Shown piece after piece: positions 1 through 7,760 of a stretch of DNA of 32,896 bases (its first letter is position 1; each line of letters opens with the position of its first letter). The notes under the pieces were generated by a model. That model was not told the DNA's origin. It worked only from the letters and a program-made list of their open reading frames with translations, and did no database searches. Made by a program: the position numbers and the translations under genes. Origin of the DNA: Gammaproteobacteria bacterium (lineage in GTDB: Bacteria > Pseudomonadota > Gammaproteobacteria > Steroidobacterales > Steroidobacteraceae); contig JAQGOE010000227.1 of the NCBI GenBank assembly GCA_028293725.1, positions 1 through 32,896 of the forward strand. The letters run 5' to 3'.

Positions 1-126
1 GTCCAGCAACCGCTAGCATCAGCGGGCAGGGGTGTCTGTGCGCTAACAGCAGATAAGAGAGACTTTCCGACGAATACACCCATCGTTGAAAGATAGAACA
101 TAAATTTTTGTGGGAGGGGGGCAACC

Positions 127-2475
127 ATGAAGATCAGGTCTACGGGTGGCGGCTTGCGTCACGGGACTGTGCTGGCCGCGGCGGGCACGTTGAATTTGGC
201 GTTGATGGGCGGTCCGGCCCATGCGCAAACCGCTGCTGCGACTGCGGACACGACTCGAGTGGCTGAAGCGGATTCGAGATCCGCTACCACCGCCGACTCG
301 AAAGACACCGCGCTAGAAGAAATCATCGTAACCGCCGAACGCCGCACAATCGATGTTCAACGCATTCCCGCATCGGTGAGTGTGCGGACGGGCGACGAGC
401 TGACAGCGCAAGGCAGATATACCACGGTACAGATTCTACAAGATATCCCTGGCGTGTTAGCCGTCTCGAACAACTCCAATAACACCGGAAGTGCGGACGT
501 GCAGGGCAACAACATTACAATCCGCGGCATCAGCGCCGCCGTTTCCGGCGCAGGTGGCGGTCCCAGTCCACTTTCAGCGACGCCCGAAACCGCGGTCTAC
601 GTCGATGGTGTGTATGAGGGCATAGGCAGCAATTACGATCTCGAGCGGGTAGAGGTGCTGCGCGGACCGCAGGGCACGCTCTATGGGCGCAGCGCGACGG
701 CTGGTGTGGTGGCCTTCCATACGCGTGATCCAATCTTGGATTCCTTTGACGGAAACGCCGAAGCCGAGGTCGGCAACTACGATCTGAGGCACTATGGCGC
801 CGCGGCCAATTTACCTGTCGGTAGCACGCTTGCGGTGCGGGTGGCGGCCGACTACCGGGATCAGGGCGAGGGCTACTTCAACGAGGCCGATAGAGGAATG
901 GGCAGCACCCTAAGTGGTCGGGTGAAGGTGCTGTGGAAGCCCCTCGATGATCTTTCGCTCCTGGCGGGTGTCGCCTACGAGAGGGATGAATCCGACTCCG
1001 GCGGTAAGCAGAGCACGGTCGACACGACCCATCTGGGGTACACGATCGCGACGACCTCCAGCAGTGTTTTCCCAGGCTATAAGCAGCAGCGGCAATATTG
1101 GGCTGAGCTCAACTGGGACATGGGTCCAGCTGTGCTCACGTACCAGCCGGCATTTCGCACCTGGTATCAGAACGATGACAGGTTGCAGACGCCCAATTTC
1201 ATTGGGAGCAACACGCCCCTCGAACAGACAATCTTGACGCCTCTGGACCAATTCCACTCCGAAGAGCTGCGTCTTGCCTCCAAGGATACCGCAGTGGGTT
1301 GGCAGGTTGGGGCTTTCTATTACCGTAACCAGCTACACACGTCCGACAACACCTTCCTGGCCACCCCGAGCAATTCGGTACTCACCAGTATGGCGGTTAC
1401 AGACGACCAGAAGGACACCAAGGATATGGGCGTCTTCGGTGAGACGACTTTCTCCCCGATCAGCTCTTTGCGAGCCACTCTCGGTGTGCGCTACGACTCT
1501 ACTCGTGTAGAGACGAGCGAGTATTATTTCAACAACCCTTTTGCGTTCTGCGGAACTTTTGCCGCTAACAGTCCGGGCTTCATGTTGCCCCCCGGAGTCA
1601 ATTGCACCGGCCCGGGCCAGGCAAATGTGCCCCCACCCCCGGGTAGCGCCATCAATAACGTGGCCATCACCTTCCATAATTTCAACTACAAGGCTCGGAT
1701 CGAATACGACCTGGCGCCCCGAAACATGGTGTACGGCATGGTCTCCACCGGTTTCAAGCCAGGCGATGTAGGCATTTACAGCCCGGGTAACGGGGTCTAC
1801 GCACCCAATATTCTGGCGGCCGAAAAGCTGACCTCGTTCGAGCTGGGATCGAAGAATCGTTTTCTCGATGATTCGTTGCAGCTCAACTTTGCCTTGTATT
1901 ACTACAATTACGGGGGATTCCAAACCACGTACCGGGTACACGCCCTCGATATATCGCCCATTCCCGTAACTGTACCGGCTCGAAACGTTGGCGCCGAAGT
2001 TGAATCGCTCTATCGAATCACGGCACTCGACCGCGTCGGCCTGAACTACGCCTACGTCGAGTCTCGCTGGAAGAATGAACCGGCCGCATTCGAAGCCGCC
2101 TACCCCCAGAAAGTACGCGCGCTCATTCCAAACACGGTCACTGGCTACTACGAGCACACGTTCAACTTGCCCGGCGGTTCGACCTTGATGGCGCGCATTG
2201 ACGGGCAGTATTACTCGCCGCACCTAACCGACAATTTGCATGCGGATTTGCTCGCCTTAGGGCAAGAGCAGTACGTTGAGACCGGTTCCCATGCCATCGG
2301 CAACCTCTCTGGCACGTGGACGAGTCAGGATTATCATCTGTCGGTTACAGCCTACGTCCGTAACTTTACCAACGAGCGTTACACCACCTACATGTTCCAG
2401 GGTAGTGAGCAGAGCTTTGGTGCGGATTGGAATGATCCGCGCATCTACGGCGTAATGGTGTCGGCTCACTTTTGA
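127..2475 (+). CDS. TonB-dependent outer-membrane receptor (copy 1)
   Basis: This 782-residue protein is an outer-membrane active transporter that imports a substrate using energy from TonB-ExbBD. It has a signal peptide with likely cleavage after AHA (about residue 33) and a TonB-box-like stretch EEIIVTAERR (64-73). A plug domain follows, with VEVLRGPQGTLYGRSATAG near residue 175, then a long beta-barrel region ending in a terminal Phe, the usual outer-membrane C-terminal signature. A strong GGGAGGGGG ribosome site precedes the ATG. It is clearly paralogous to the receptor at 11885-14107: both share the VTAERR...SVR(T/S)GD...QGRY start and the AxYVDxVxxGIG plug segment. It heads a run of nine same-strand genes. 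The substrate cannot be read from the sequence; the neighbouring aromatic-oxidation genes suggest an aromatic compound rather than a siderophore (inference). Confidence 0.95.
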   Translation: MKIRSTGGGLRHGTVLAAAGTLNLALMGGPAHAQTAAATADTTRVAEADSRSATTADSKDTALEEIIVTAERRTIDVQRIPASVSVRTGDELTAQGRYTTVQILQDIPGVLAVSNNSNNTGSADVQGNNITIRGISAAVSGAGGGPSPLSATPETAVYVDGVYEGIGSNYDLERVEVLRGPQGTLYGRSATAGVVAFHTRDPILDSFDGNAEAEVGNYDLRHYGAAANLPVGSTLAVRVAADYRDQGEGYFNEADRGMGSTLSGRVKVLWKPLDDLSLLAGVAYERDESDSGGKQSTVDTTHLGYTIATTSSSVFPGYKQQRQYWAELNWDMGPAVLTYQPAFRTWYQNDDRLQTPNFIGSNTPLEQTILTPLDQFHSEELRLASKDTAVGWQVGAFYYRNQLHTSDNTFLATPSNSVLTSMAVTDDQKDTKDMGVFGETTFSPISSLRATLGVRYDSTRVETSEYYFNNPFAFCGTFAANSPGFMLPPGVNCTGPGQANVPPPPGSAINNVAITFHNFNYKARIEYDLAPRNMVYGMVSTGFKPGDVGIYSPGNGVYAPNILAAEKLTSFELGSKNRFLDDSLQLNFALYYYNYGGFQTTYRVHALDISPIPVTVPARNVGAEVESLYRITALDRVGLNYAYVESRWKNEPAAFEAAYPQKVRALIPNTVTGYYEHTFNLPGGSTLMARIDGQYYSPHLTDNLHADLLALGQEQYVETGSHAIGNLSGTWTSQDYHLSVTAYVRNFTNERYTTYMFQGSEQSFGADWNDPRIYGVMVSAHF

Positions 2476-2503
2476 TCCGTGTAACACTTTAACGGGCTGC
2501 TGT

Positions 2504-3445
2504 ATGTACGCATTCAAGCCTTCGCGTGTGGCTGCGGTTCTGCGCATGCTGCCATTGTTGAGTTTTGCTTCCTTGGCTCACGCTGCCGGTGCGAGCCCGT
2601 TGGGCTCCACCTGGGCGGACGCTGGCAAGATGCCCGATCTGTTCAGCGGAATGTGGATGACCTTTTCCGGCTTTGTCGAGGGCGATGCACAGCTGAACGT
2701 TCCTTACACCGCAAAGGCGCAGAAGTATGTCGCCGCTTACAAGCCGAAGCGGGATATTCCCTATGCCCAGGAAGGCTGCAGGTCGCCCGGGCTGCCGATC
2801 GCCATGCGCATGGGGGGCGGGATCAAGTTCACCTATGCACCCGGGTTGCTCAGCATTTACATGCAGTCGCTCGGGCACACCCGGTTTATCTGGATGAACC
2901 AGAAGCAGGGCAGGACATCGCCCAAGTTCTACGGCAATTCGGTCGGCCACTGGGAAGGAGAAACCCTGGTGGTGGAGAGCGAAGATTTCCTCCCTGAGAT
3001 CACATTCCAGTACGGTGTTGGCAAACCTCTGCCTCCGTTGGAGACGGTCGGCACGGCCAATCTCGGTCCTCCTCCCGGCAGCGCGCCTCCCGGCGGTGGT
3101 GCTCCCGGCGGAGGTCCTCCCCCCTCACTGGCGAGTCTATCGGCGGCAATCTGGGGACCGCATGGTGAGGGCATGCGCATGGTGGAACGGATGCGCCTGG
3201 TCGATCCGAACACTTTGGAAGTCAACCTCGAGATTTACGACGACACCGTGTGGACAAAGCCCTATGTGACGACGCGCAACTACAGGCGCTTCCAAAAGGG
3301 GAACAGCGAAAAGGGACAGTTTACCGGTGAGCCGGAAGAATGGGTCTGCACCGTATCCATCACCACCTTCGATCCGGACACCAACACATACGTGGATAAA
3401 GACCCCGAAGCAATGGTCAAAATGCTGGACAGTCGCGGCAAGTGA
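2504..3445 (+). CDS. Secreted protein of uncharacterised family, paralogue 1
   Basis: This 313-residue protein has a signal peptide (cleavage probably after AHA, about residue 27), so it is expected in the periplasm or outside. It is the first of three paralogues here (also 6873-7745 and 11042-11866). Shared blocks are LPDxxxGxW, YKPxxDxPxAxxxC, a glycine-rich GMxxxYI stretch, TRFI, GxSxxxxEGxTLVV, GPHGxxxRxVERxRL, IYDDT and EWxC. The EGDTLVV...VER core resembles a widespread family of unknown function. This copy alone carries a Pro/Gly-rich insertion at about residues 187-208 (PPPGSAPPGGGAPGGG), probably a flexible linker that has expanded. It begins 28 bp after the receptor gene. No catalytic motif is recognised. 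A substrate-binding or enzymatic role alongside the receptor is inference. Confidence 0.85.
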   Translation: MYAFKPSRVAAVLRMLPLLSFASLAHAAGASPLGSTWADAGKMPDLFSGMWMTFSGFVEGDAQLNVPYTAKAQKYVAAYKPKRDIPYAQEGCRSPGLPIAMRMGGGIKFTYAPGLLSIYMQSLGHTRFIWMNQKQGRTSPKFYGNSVGHWEGETLVVESEDFLPEITFQYGVGKPLPPLETVGTANLGPPPGSAPPGGGAPGGGPPPSLASLSAAIWGPHGEGMRMVERMRLVDPNTLEVNLEIYDDTVWTKPYVTTRNYRRFQKGNSEKGQFTGEPEEWVCTVSITTFDPDTNTYVDKDPEAMVKMLDSRGK

Positions 3446-3479
3446 CACGTCATATGCCGCGCCTCATGAGGAGAACAAA

Positions 3480-4004
3480 ATGAAAGGTCACTGGTATTGT
3501 GCATTGGCGGCAGCAGGCCTGCTGTTGAGCGGAGGAGCATTCGCGCAGGAACGCGTTGTGGGAGCCAAGGACCCTGACGCGCTATTTCATAGCAGCGATC
3601 CTAAATTGGATGCCAACAAACAGGTCGTGTATCACATCTTCAAGGACATTCTCGAGGGCGGCAATATCGAGGCCATAGACAAATATCTGACCGAGCGCTA
3701 CATCCAGCACAACCCGAACATTCCCTCGGGCCACGCTGGGCTCAAGAAGATGTTGAGCAGGGTGAAGCCGAAGCCGATTTCCGAAAAACTTGCGGCGCAA
3801 GTGGTCTCTGTGGTGGCTGAAGGCGATTTCGTCATCGTCAGCGCTGTGCAGCAACTACCCGATCCGAGGAGCCCCGGTAAGACCTACACCACGACCCACT
3901 TCGACATGTGGCGCATGAAAGACGGCAAAGCCGACGAGCATTGGGACGAAGCGGCGCTCGGTCCGCCGCCGGGCTCTACACCATCTGCACCATCTGCACC
4001 ATAA
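3480..4004 (+). CDS. Secreted SnoaL/NTF2-like protein
   Basis: The start is the ATG at 3480, preceded by GAGGAGAAC and giving a clean signal peptide ending AFAQ (about residue 23). An upstream in-frame start would overlap the previous gene and lose the signal peptide. The 174-residue product has the small SnoaL-like/NTF2-like pattern: a helix with NIEAIDKYLTERYIQHNP, then SGHAGLKKML, then strands ending in THFDMWRMKDGKADEHWD. SnoaL-like proteins bind or isomerise small hydrophobic ligands in a cone-shaped pocket, and many have lost catalysis. Conserved acidic and His residues are present, but I cannot assign a reaction. The C-terminal tail is a low-complexity PPPGSTPSAPSAP encoded by a 9-bp tandem repeat. 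Confidence 0.82.
   Translation: MKGHWYCALAAAGLLLSGGAFAQERVVGAKDPDALFHSSDPKLDANKQVVYHIFKDILEGGNIEAIDKYLTERYIQHNPNIPSGHAGLKKMLSRVKPKPISEKLAAQVVSVVAEGDFVIVSAVQQLPDPRSPGKTYTTTHFDMWRMKDGKADEHWDEAALGPPPGSTPSAPSAP
3979..4002 (+). repeat. 9-bp tandem repeat at the 3' end of the SnoaL-like gene
   Basis: The unit ACCATCTGC is repeated twice and followed by a partial ACCAT directly before the stop codon. It encodes the PSAPSAP tail of the preceding protein. It looks like recent slippage, and the affected tail is probably functionally neutral. Confidence 0.7.
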
Positions 4005-4017
4005 ATAGCGGCCTGCC

Positions 4018-4530
4018 GTGCTTGATTATCTGCAAAACCTGGCCCTGGCTAATTGGGTCAGATCATCGCCATCCCTCTTTGCCTACTCAACCGTACTCAC
4101 GGCGCACGGCGTGGGTCTGGGGATCGTCGTTGGAGTCAACACGGTCATCGCCCTACGACTACTCGGGGTCGCGCAGGATATTCCTCTTGCCGGGCTGCGG
4201 CGACTGTACGGCATTGTGTGGATAGGCTTTTTGATCAACCTGGTGTCCGGGCTGCTGCTGTTCATTGCTGAGGCGCACACGATGGCCGCGATGGTCGCGT
4301 TCTGGGGGAAATTGCTGTTCGTTGCAGCGGGCATGATCGTTGCCGAACTGCTGAAGCGCTTGTACTTCACGGACGTCGCCAGCGTTCAGGCCGGCGTCGT
4401 GACCCGAGTTGGACGCAATTTGGCGATCATCTCGCTTGGCTGCTGGTATCTCGCGGTGATCGCCGGACGCCTGACCGCATATCCAGACATGGTGAACGGC
4501 TGGTTGCATCTGAGTGGGGGGAGCACCTAG
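4018..4530 (+). CDS. Small four-helix membrane protein (DUF6644-like), pair 1 member a
   Basis: It starts at a GTG 13 bp after the previous stop and encodes 170 residues with four predicted membrane helices: about 24-46 (with His in TVLTAHGVGLGIVVG), 60-85, 92-112 and 133-152. The N-terminus begins with a short amphipathic segment (LDYLQNLALANWV). A loop ALRLLGV follows helix 1, and the C-terminal helix ends in AGRLTAY. The same plan (His in helix 1, DLRxLG-like loop, terminal GR(W/L/T)) is seen in the genes at 4533, 18020 and 18554, so these are two tandem pairs of one family. It resembles proteins annotated DUF6644, from memory. Function is unknown; an electron-transfer or membrane-anchor role beside cytochromes is inference. 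Confidence 0.85.
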   Translation: MLDYLQNLALANWVRSSPSLFAYSTVLTAHGVGLGIVVGVNTVIALRLLGVAQDIPLAGLRRLYGIVWIGFLINLVSGLLLFIAEAHTMAAMVAFWGKLLFVAAGMIVAELLKRLYFTDVASVQAGVVTRVGRNLAIISLGCWYLAVIAGRLTAYPDMVNGWLHLSGGST

Positions 4531-4532
4531 TC

Positions 4533-5012
4533 ATGCAGGCCTTTGTCAACGCGCATGAATGGATGTGGTCAGTCTGCCAGATGATCCACTATGTGGGCAT
4601 GTCATTGATCGTCGGGATCATCGGCACCCTGGATCTGCGCATCCTGGGGCTGTTCAAGAGCATACCCATTGCAGCGCTCCGTCCTCTCGTCCCCTGGGCC
4701 GTCGCGGGATTCATCGGGAATCTGCTGACGGGCATCATCTTCGTGACTGGCAAGGATTCGGGACCCAGCTACTACACTGACAATCTGTCGTTTCGGCTCA
4801 AGATGCTGTTCCTCCTGCTGGCGTTCGCCAATCTGCTCATCTTCCAACTCAGCGATCTGGAGAGGAAGACCTATGCGACGCCCGCGGGCGGCAGCGCGCC
4901 GACCGCTGCCAGAGCGGTTTCGGCTGCCTCGCTCGTTGCATGGTTTCTCGTCATCTTCTTCGGGCGGACCATGCAGTACAACGACACGCTGTTGCTGTTC
5001 CTGGGTTTGTAG
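4533..5012 (+). CDS. Small four-helix membrane protein (DUF6644-like), pair 1 member b
   Basis: This 159-residue integral membrane protein begins 2 bp after its partner gene, so the two are almost certainly co-translated. It opens with an amphipathic stretch (HEWMWSVCQ), then helix 1 with the conserved His (QMIHYVGMSLIVG), the DLRILGLF loop, three further helices (about 50-72, 88-108 and 127-146) and a terminal FFGR. The paired arrangement recurs at 18020/18554, which suggests a heterodimer. No cofactor motif is proven. The helix-1 His and the C-terminal Arg are the candidates for haem or quinone contact, which is speculative. Confidence 0.85.
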   Translation: MQAFVNAHEWMWSVCQMIHYVGMSLIVGIIGTLDLRILGLFKSIPIAALRPLVPWAVAGFIGNLLTGIIFVTGKDSGPSYYTDNLSFRLKMLFLLLAFANLLIFQLSDLERKTYATPAGGSAPTAARAVSAASLVAWFLVIFFGRTMQYNDTLLLFLGL

Positions 5013-5051
5013 CCCACGTCCGCTCGAGAGGCGATAGCGTTAGCACCCCCC

Positions 5052-5642
5052 ATGCTCAGTGATCTGGATAATTGGTTTGCTCACGAGGTACTGCCCCACG
5101 AGGCCGCACTGATGCGGTATCTGGCGAGGGTCTGGCCAGACCGTTCGGAAATTGAGGACATCCGCCACGACGCCTATGTGCGCATTCTGGAAAACGCTCA
5201 CCGACTTCGATCCACCGCTCCCAAGTCTCTGCTTTTTTCGATTGCGCGCAATCTCATTGTAGACCGTGTCCGCCGAAATCGCGTTGTATCGATCGATCTG
5301 ATGGGGGATTTGGACGCTTTAAACGTTCTGATAGATGAGATCACACCGGAACGCCGTGTCAGCATCCACCAGCGGATGACTCGGGTGGCTGCGGCTATTA
5401 ATCGCCTTCCCAACAGATGCCAGGCGGTTTTCTGGCTGCGGCGCATCGAGAATCTGTCGCAGAAAGAGATCGCGGTTGAGTTGGGTGTTAGCGAAGGCAC
5501 GGTCGAAAAGCACATGGTCCGAGCAGCGCGATTGCTGGCAGATCTGCTGAGCACGCCAGAAGAGCCCTCATGGTTCCCTCGACGAGAACCAGCCGAAGCG
5601 GGACGTCAGTGGGCTCGTCTTTCGACAATGCGTCGGCAATGA
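5052..5642 (+). CDS. RNA polymerase ECF sigma factor
   Basis: This 196-residue sigma-70 family protein has the ECF layout. Region 2 lies at about 20-80 (core binding near DIRHDAYVRILENA and a basic SIARNLIVDRVRRNRVVSID segment). Region 4 lies at about 108-165, with helix-turn-helix LSQKEIAVELGVSEGTVEKH. The overall style recalls FecI-type factors, which often control TonB-receptor genes. No anti-sigma (FecR-like) gene is next to it; the neighbours are membrane proteins upstream and a cytochrome b561 downstream. Its stop overlaps the next start as ATGA (5639-5642), implying translational coupling. It probably activates its own operon or one of the receptors (inference). Confidence 0.92.
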   Translation: MLSDLDNWFAHEVLPHEAALMRYLARVWPDRSEIEDIRHDAYVRILENAHRLRSTAPKSLLFSIARNLIVDRVRRNRVVSIDLMGDLDALNVLIDEITPERRVSIHQRMTRVAAAINRLPNRCQAVFWLRRIENLSQKEIAVELGVSEGTVEKHMVRAARLLADLLSTPEEPSWFPRREPAEAGRQWARLSTMRRQ

Positions 5643-6436
5643 TGCATCAATACGACGTTTCCGGCGCTCCACGCGATCGCTACACGCGAGTCGCGATTGT
5701 TTTGCACTGGGCGATCGCCGCGTTCATCACCTTCAATCTGTGCACCGGGTTCTTCATCGAAAGCTGGCTTCATGGAAAGCTCATGGAAAGCTCGCCGCCG
5801 CAGGTCAAATGGATGTCTCTGGTGCTGCACGCTTCGTCGGGATTGACGGTGCTTGCGCTCACCGTGGCGCGCGTCGTCTGGAGGCTTCTCAACGACCCAC
5901 CGCCGTATCCGCCTGAAATGAAGCGGTGGGAACGCCATACGGCGCACTTCGCCCACTTCCTGCTCTACGCGGCGATGGTGCTCATGCCGCTCACGGGCTG
6001 GGCAATCCTTTCAGCGCATCCGCCGCCGGGTTCACGTGGCGCCGCCGCCGCTGCCGAATTCGCCACCCCTCCCGCCGCGCCGCCGACAGGGGCGCCGCGG
6101 ACCGTAAAGGTTTGGAACCTGGTTCCGATGCCCGTGATCGCTCCCATCGAGGCTATCGGCAAGGAGCCGGGCGGGGTCGCGGCGCAGCGCGTGTTGCACG
6201 AAGAGTTCGCGCAGTGGCACAGCGTGGGCGGCTACCTCCTGATCGGCCTGCTCATTCTGCATATCGTCGGTGCGCTCAAGCACCAGTTCATCGATAGGCA
6301 GTCCGAGTTCGCGCGGATGGACATCGGGCGGAGGCGGGCCGAACAATTGTGGCACCTATCTCTGCGGGCCTTTTCGGAGGACAAATCGCACTTGTCCACC
6401 GGCGGCATACCGAAGACATTCGAAAGGCAAAAATGA
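5639..6436 (+). CDS. Cytochrome b561-type membrane protein
   Basis: The chosen start ATG (5639) overlaps the sigma-factor stop; longer in-frame starts would overlap that gene deeply. The 265-residue product fits the prokaryotic cytochrome b561 family, which passes electrons between quinones and other carriers through two membrane haems. Candidate haem ligands are His23 (VLHWAIA), His64 (LHASSG), His103/His106 (AHFAHF) and His194/His208/His215 (WHSVGG, LHIVGALKHQF). Helices lie at about 20-40, 58-82, 102-125 and 195-215. A Pro/Ala-rich periplasmic-type loop is inserted at about 127-155. The last ~33 residues (from about 233) are encoded by a repeat that is non-coding elsewhere in the window, so this tail is probably acquired. 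Its stop overlaps the next gene as ATGA. Confidence 0.92.
   Translation: MMHQYDVSGAPRDRYTRVAIVLHWAIAAFITFNLCTGFFIESWLHGKLMESSPPQVKWMSLVLHASSGLTVLALTVARVVWRLLNDPPPYPPEMKRWERHTAHFAHFLLYAAMVLMPLTGWAILSAHPPPGSRGAAAAAEFATPPAAPPTGAPRTVKVWNLVPMPVIAPIEAIGKEPGGVAAQRVLHEEFAQWHSVGGYLLIGLLILHIVGALKHQFIDRQSEFARMDIGRRRAEQLWHLSLRAFSEDKSHLSTGGIPKTFERQK
6334..6435 (+). repeat. Repeat copy A (cassette border, inside the b561 3' end)
   Basis: About 100 bp aligns at roughly 80% identity by eye with 10444-10550. An exact block is CGGCGGCATACCGAAGA, with GGCACCTATCT and AAAGGCAAAA also shared. Both copies end at the start codon of a DUF6152-type gene. Here the repeat lies within the b561 reading frame; in copy B it is a non-coding leader. 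Confidence 0.85.
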
Positions 6437-6876
6437 AGCTCAAAAGTCTGGTCGTTGTGATCGCAGCGCTCTGCTGCAGTTCAGTCGCTTACGCGCATCA
6501 CTCGTTTGCTTTGTTTGACCGCTCCAAGCTGACGACCCTGACCGGCACCGTGCGCGAGTGGAAATGGGCTAATCCCCATACATGGCTGACTGTGGTTGTT
6601 CGAAAAGCCAATGGCGCCGACGAGGAATGGGCGTTGGTGGGCTCCAGCCCCAACATGATGAGCCGCTGGGGCTGGAATGCGGCCGACATCAAGGTCGGCG
6701 ACAAGTTGATGGTCGATATTCATCGGGCCCGCGATGGCAAGACGATCGGCGAACTGCACACGGTTTTCCTGCCGAGCGGCAAAGTATTGGCCGATCCGGG
6801 CGGCCAGACCGGCGAGGCTTTAGCCGGCGGTGCGACCAATCTTCCGACCAAGCCGCAAGGGGAGCCGTACAAATGA
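6433..6876 (+). CDS. Secreted DUF6152-type protein, copy 1
   Basis: The start at 6433 overlaps the b561 stop (ATGA) and gives an ideal signal peptide (residues 1-21, ending AYA). The 147-residue precursor would yield a small beta-rich periplasmic protein. Characteristic segments are HHSFALFD directly after cleavage, GTVREWKWANPHTW, WGWNAADIKVGDK and LPSGKVL. It matches the family I know as DUF6152, function unknown. Predicted processing leaves His at the new N-terminus followed by a second His, and a conserved His49 sits in WANPH; see the finding on a possible copper site. A paralogue is at 10548-11024. Its stop overlaps the next start, linking it tightly to secreted paralogue 2. The same pairing recurs at 10548/11042. 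Confidence 0.9.
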   Translation: MKLKSLVVVIAALCCSSVAYAHHSFALFDRSKLTTLTGTVREWKWANPHTWLTVVVRKANGADEEWALVGSSPNMMSRWGWNAADIKVGDKLMVDIHRARDGKTIGELHTVFLPSGKVLADPGGQTGEALAGGATNLPTKPQGEPYK

Positions 6877-7745
6877 AGGCCGCCGCAGCGAATGCGCCTC
6901 GGAACGACACGGCCCGGGTAGTTTGTGGTTGCGTCTGCTCTCTTGTTGCCTTGGTCCTGACGGGGCAGCCGCGCGATGCGCGAGCCGCCGCCGTGCCTCA
7001 ATCGAAGGAAGAGCAGGCCAAGGCTTGGCGCGAAATCGCGAACGTGCCGGATTTCTGGCAAGGAACCTGGCAATCGGTCAGCCCGATCGCCGACGATTTC
7101 CCTACGCCGCCTGACTACACACCGGCGGCATTGAACTACATCAAGCACTACAAGCCGGTCGAAGACAGCCCGTTCGCCAATTGCAAACCGCTCGGCCTGC
7201 CGTTCGTGATGAACATCGGCGGCATGCCGATGAAGTTCTTCCAGTCGCCGGGCATGATCGCCCTCTATATTGAATCCTCGGGCATGACGCGTTTCATCCA
7301 TACGGATGGTCGCGAGCACAGCGAGCGCCCAAATCCGACCTATTTGGGAGAATCGATCGCTCGCTGGGAAGGCGACACCCTGGTTGTCGATACGACGGGA
7401 TTCGCGCCGGACACGTTGTTCCAAATGGGAAAGCTGGACAACAAGACACTGGCGCAGGGAGATCCGTCGCCGCTATCGGGAGTTATCTTTGGTCCGCACG
7501 GGGCAAATCTTCGGTTGGTCGAGCGCATGCGGCTGACCAACTTCAATACGCTCCAGGTCCAGACGACGATCTACGACGATACCGTTTTCAAGCGGCCCTA
7601 TAGCCTCCCGTCGCGTCGTTATATTCGCGGTATCGAGCGCAGAAACGAGCCCCAGGAGTGGGCTTGCACGGACAACCGGGACTTCTTCGACCCGGCGACC
7701 GGCAAGTTGGAATACAACTCGAAGGACAAGGCTCAGAGTCGTTAG
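6873..7745 (+). CDS. Secreted protein of uncharacterised family, paralogue 2
   Basis: The start is the ATG at 6873, overlapping the DUF6152 stop as ATGA. Upstream in-frame starts would overlap that gene by almost 300 bp. The 290-residue product has a long N-terminal region, a hydrophobic signal segment (about 17-31) and probable cleavage near ARA (about 39). It shares the family blocks with paralogues 1 and 3: VPDFWQGTW, HYKPVEDSPFANC, GMIALYIE, MTRFI, NPTYLGES, WEGDTLVVDTTGF, GPHGANLRLVERMRL, IYDDT and EWAC. It is closest in layout to paralogue 3 and lacks the Pro/Gly insert of paralogue 1. Two conserved Cys (in NCKP and WACT) could form a disulfide. Function unknown. Confidence 0.87.
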   Translation: MKAAAANAPRNDTARVVCGCVCSLVALVLTGQPRDARAAAVPQSKEEQAKAWREIANVPDFWQGTWQSVSPIADDFPTPPDYTPAALNYIKHYKPVEDSPFANCKPLGLPFVMNIGGMPMKFFQSPGMIALYIESSGMTRFIHTDGREHSERPNPTYLGESIARWEGDTLVVDTTGFAPDTLFQMGKLDNKTLAQGDPSPLSGVIFGPHGANLRLVERMRLTNFNTLQVQTTIYDDTVFKRPYSLPSRRYIRGIERRNEPQEWACTDNRDFFDPATGKLEYNSKDKAQSR

Positions 7746-7760
7746 ACGACCGAGCCCTCC

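Noticed and set aside
1..126. A gene or terminator before the first receptor
   Set aside because: Only a weak CCGCT/AGCGG stem near the window edge was seen; too little to call.
3327..3479. Longer N-terminus for the SnoaL-like protein
   Set aside because: It would overlap paralogue 1, and the internal ATG at 3480 has a good ribosome site followed by a signal peptide.
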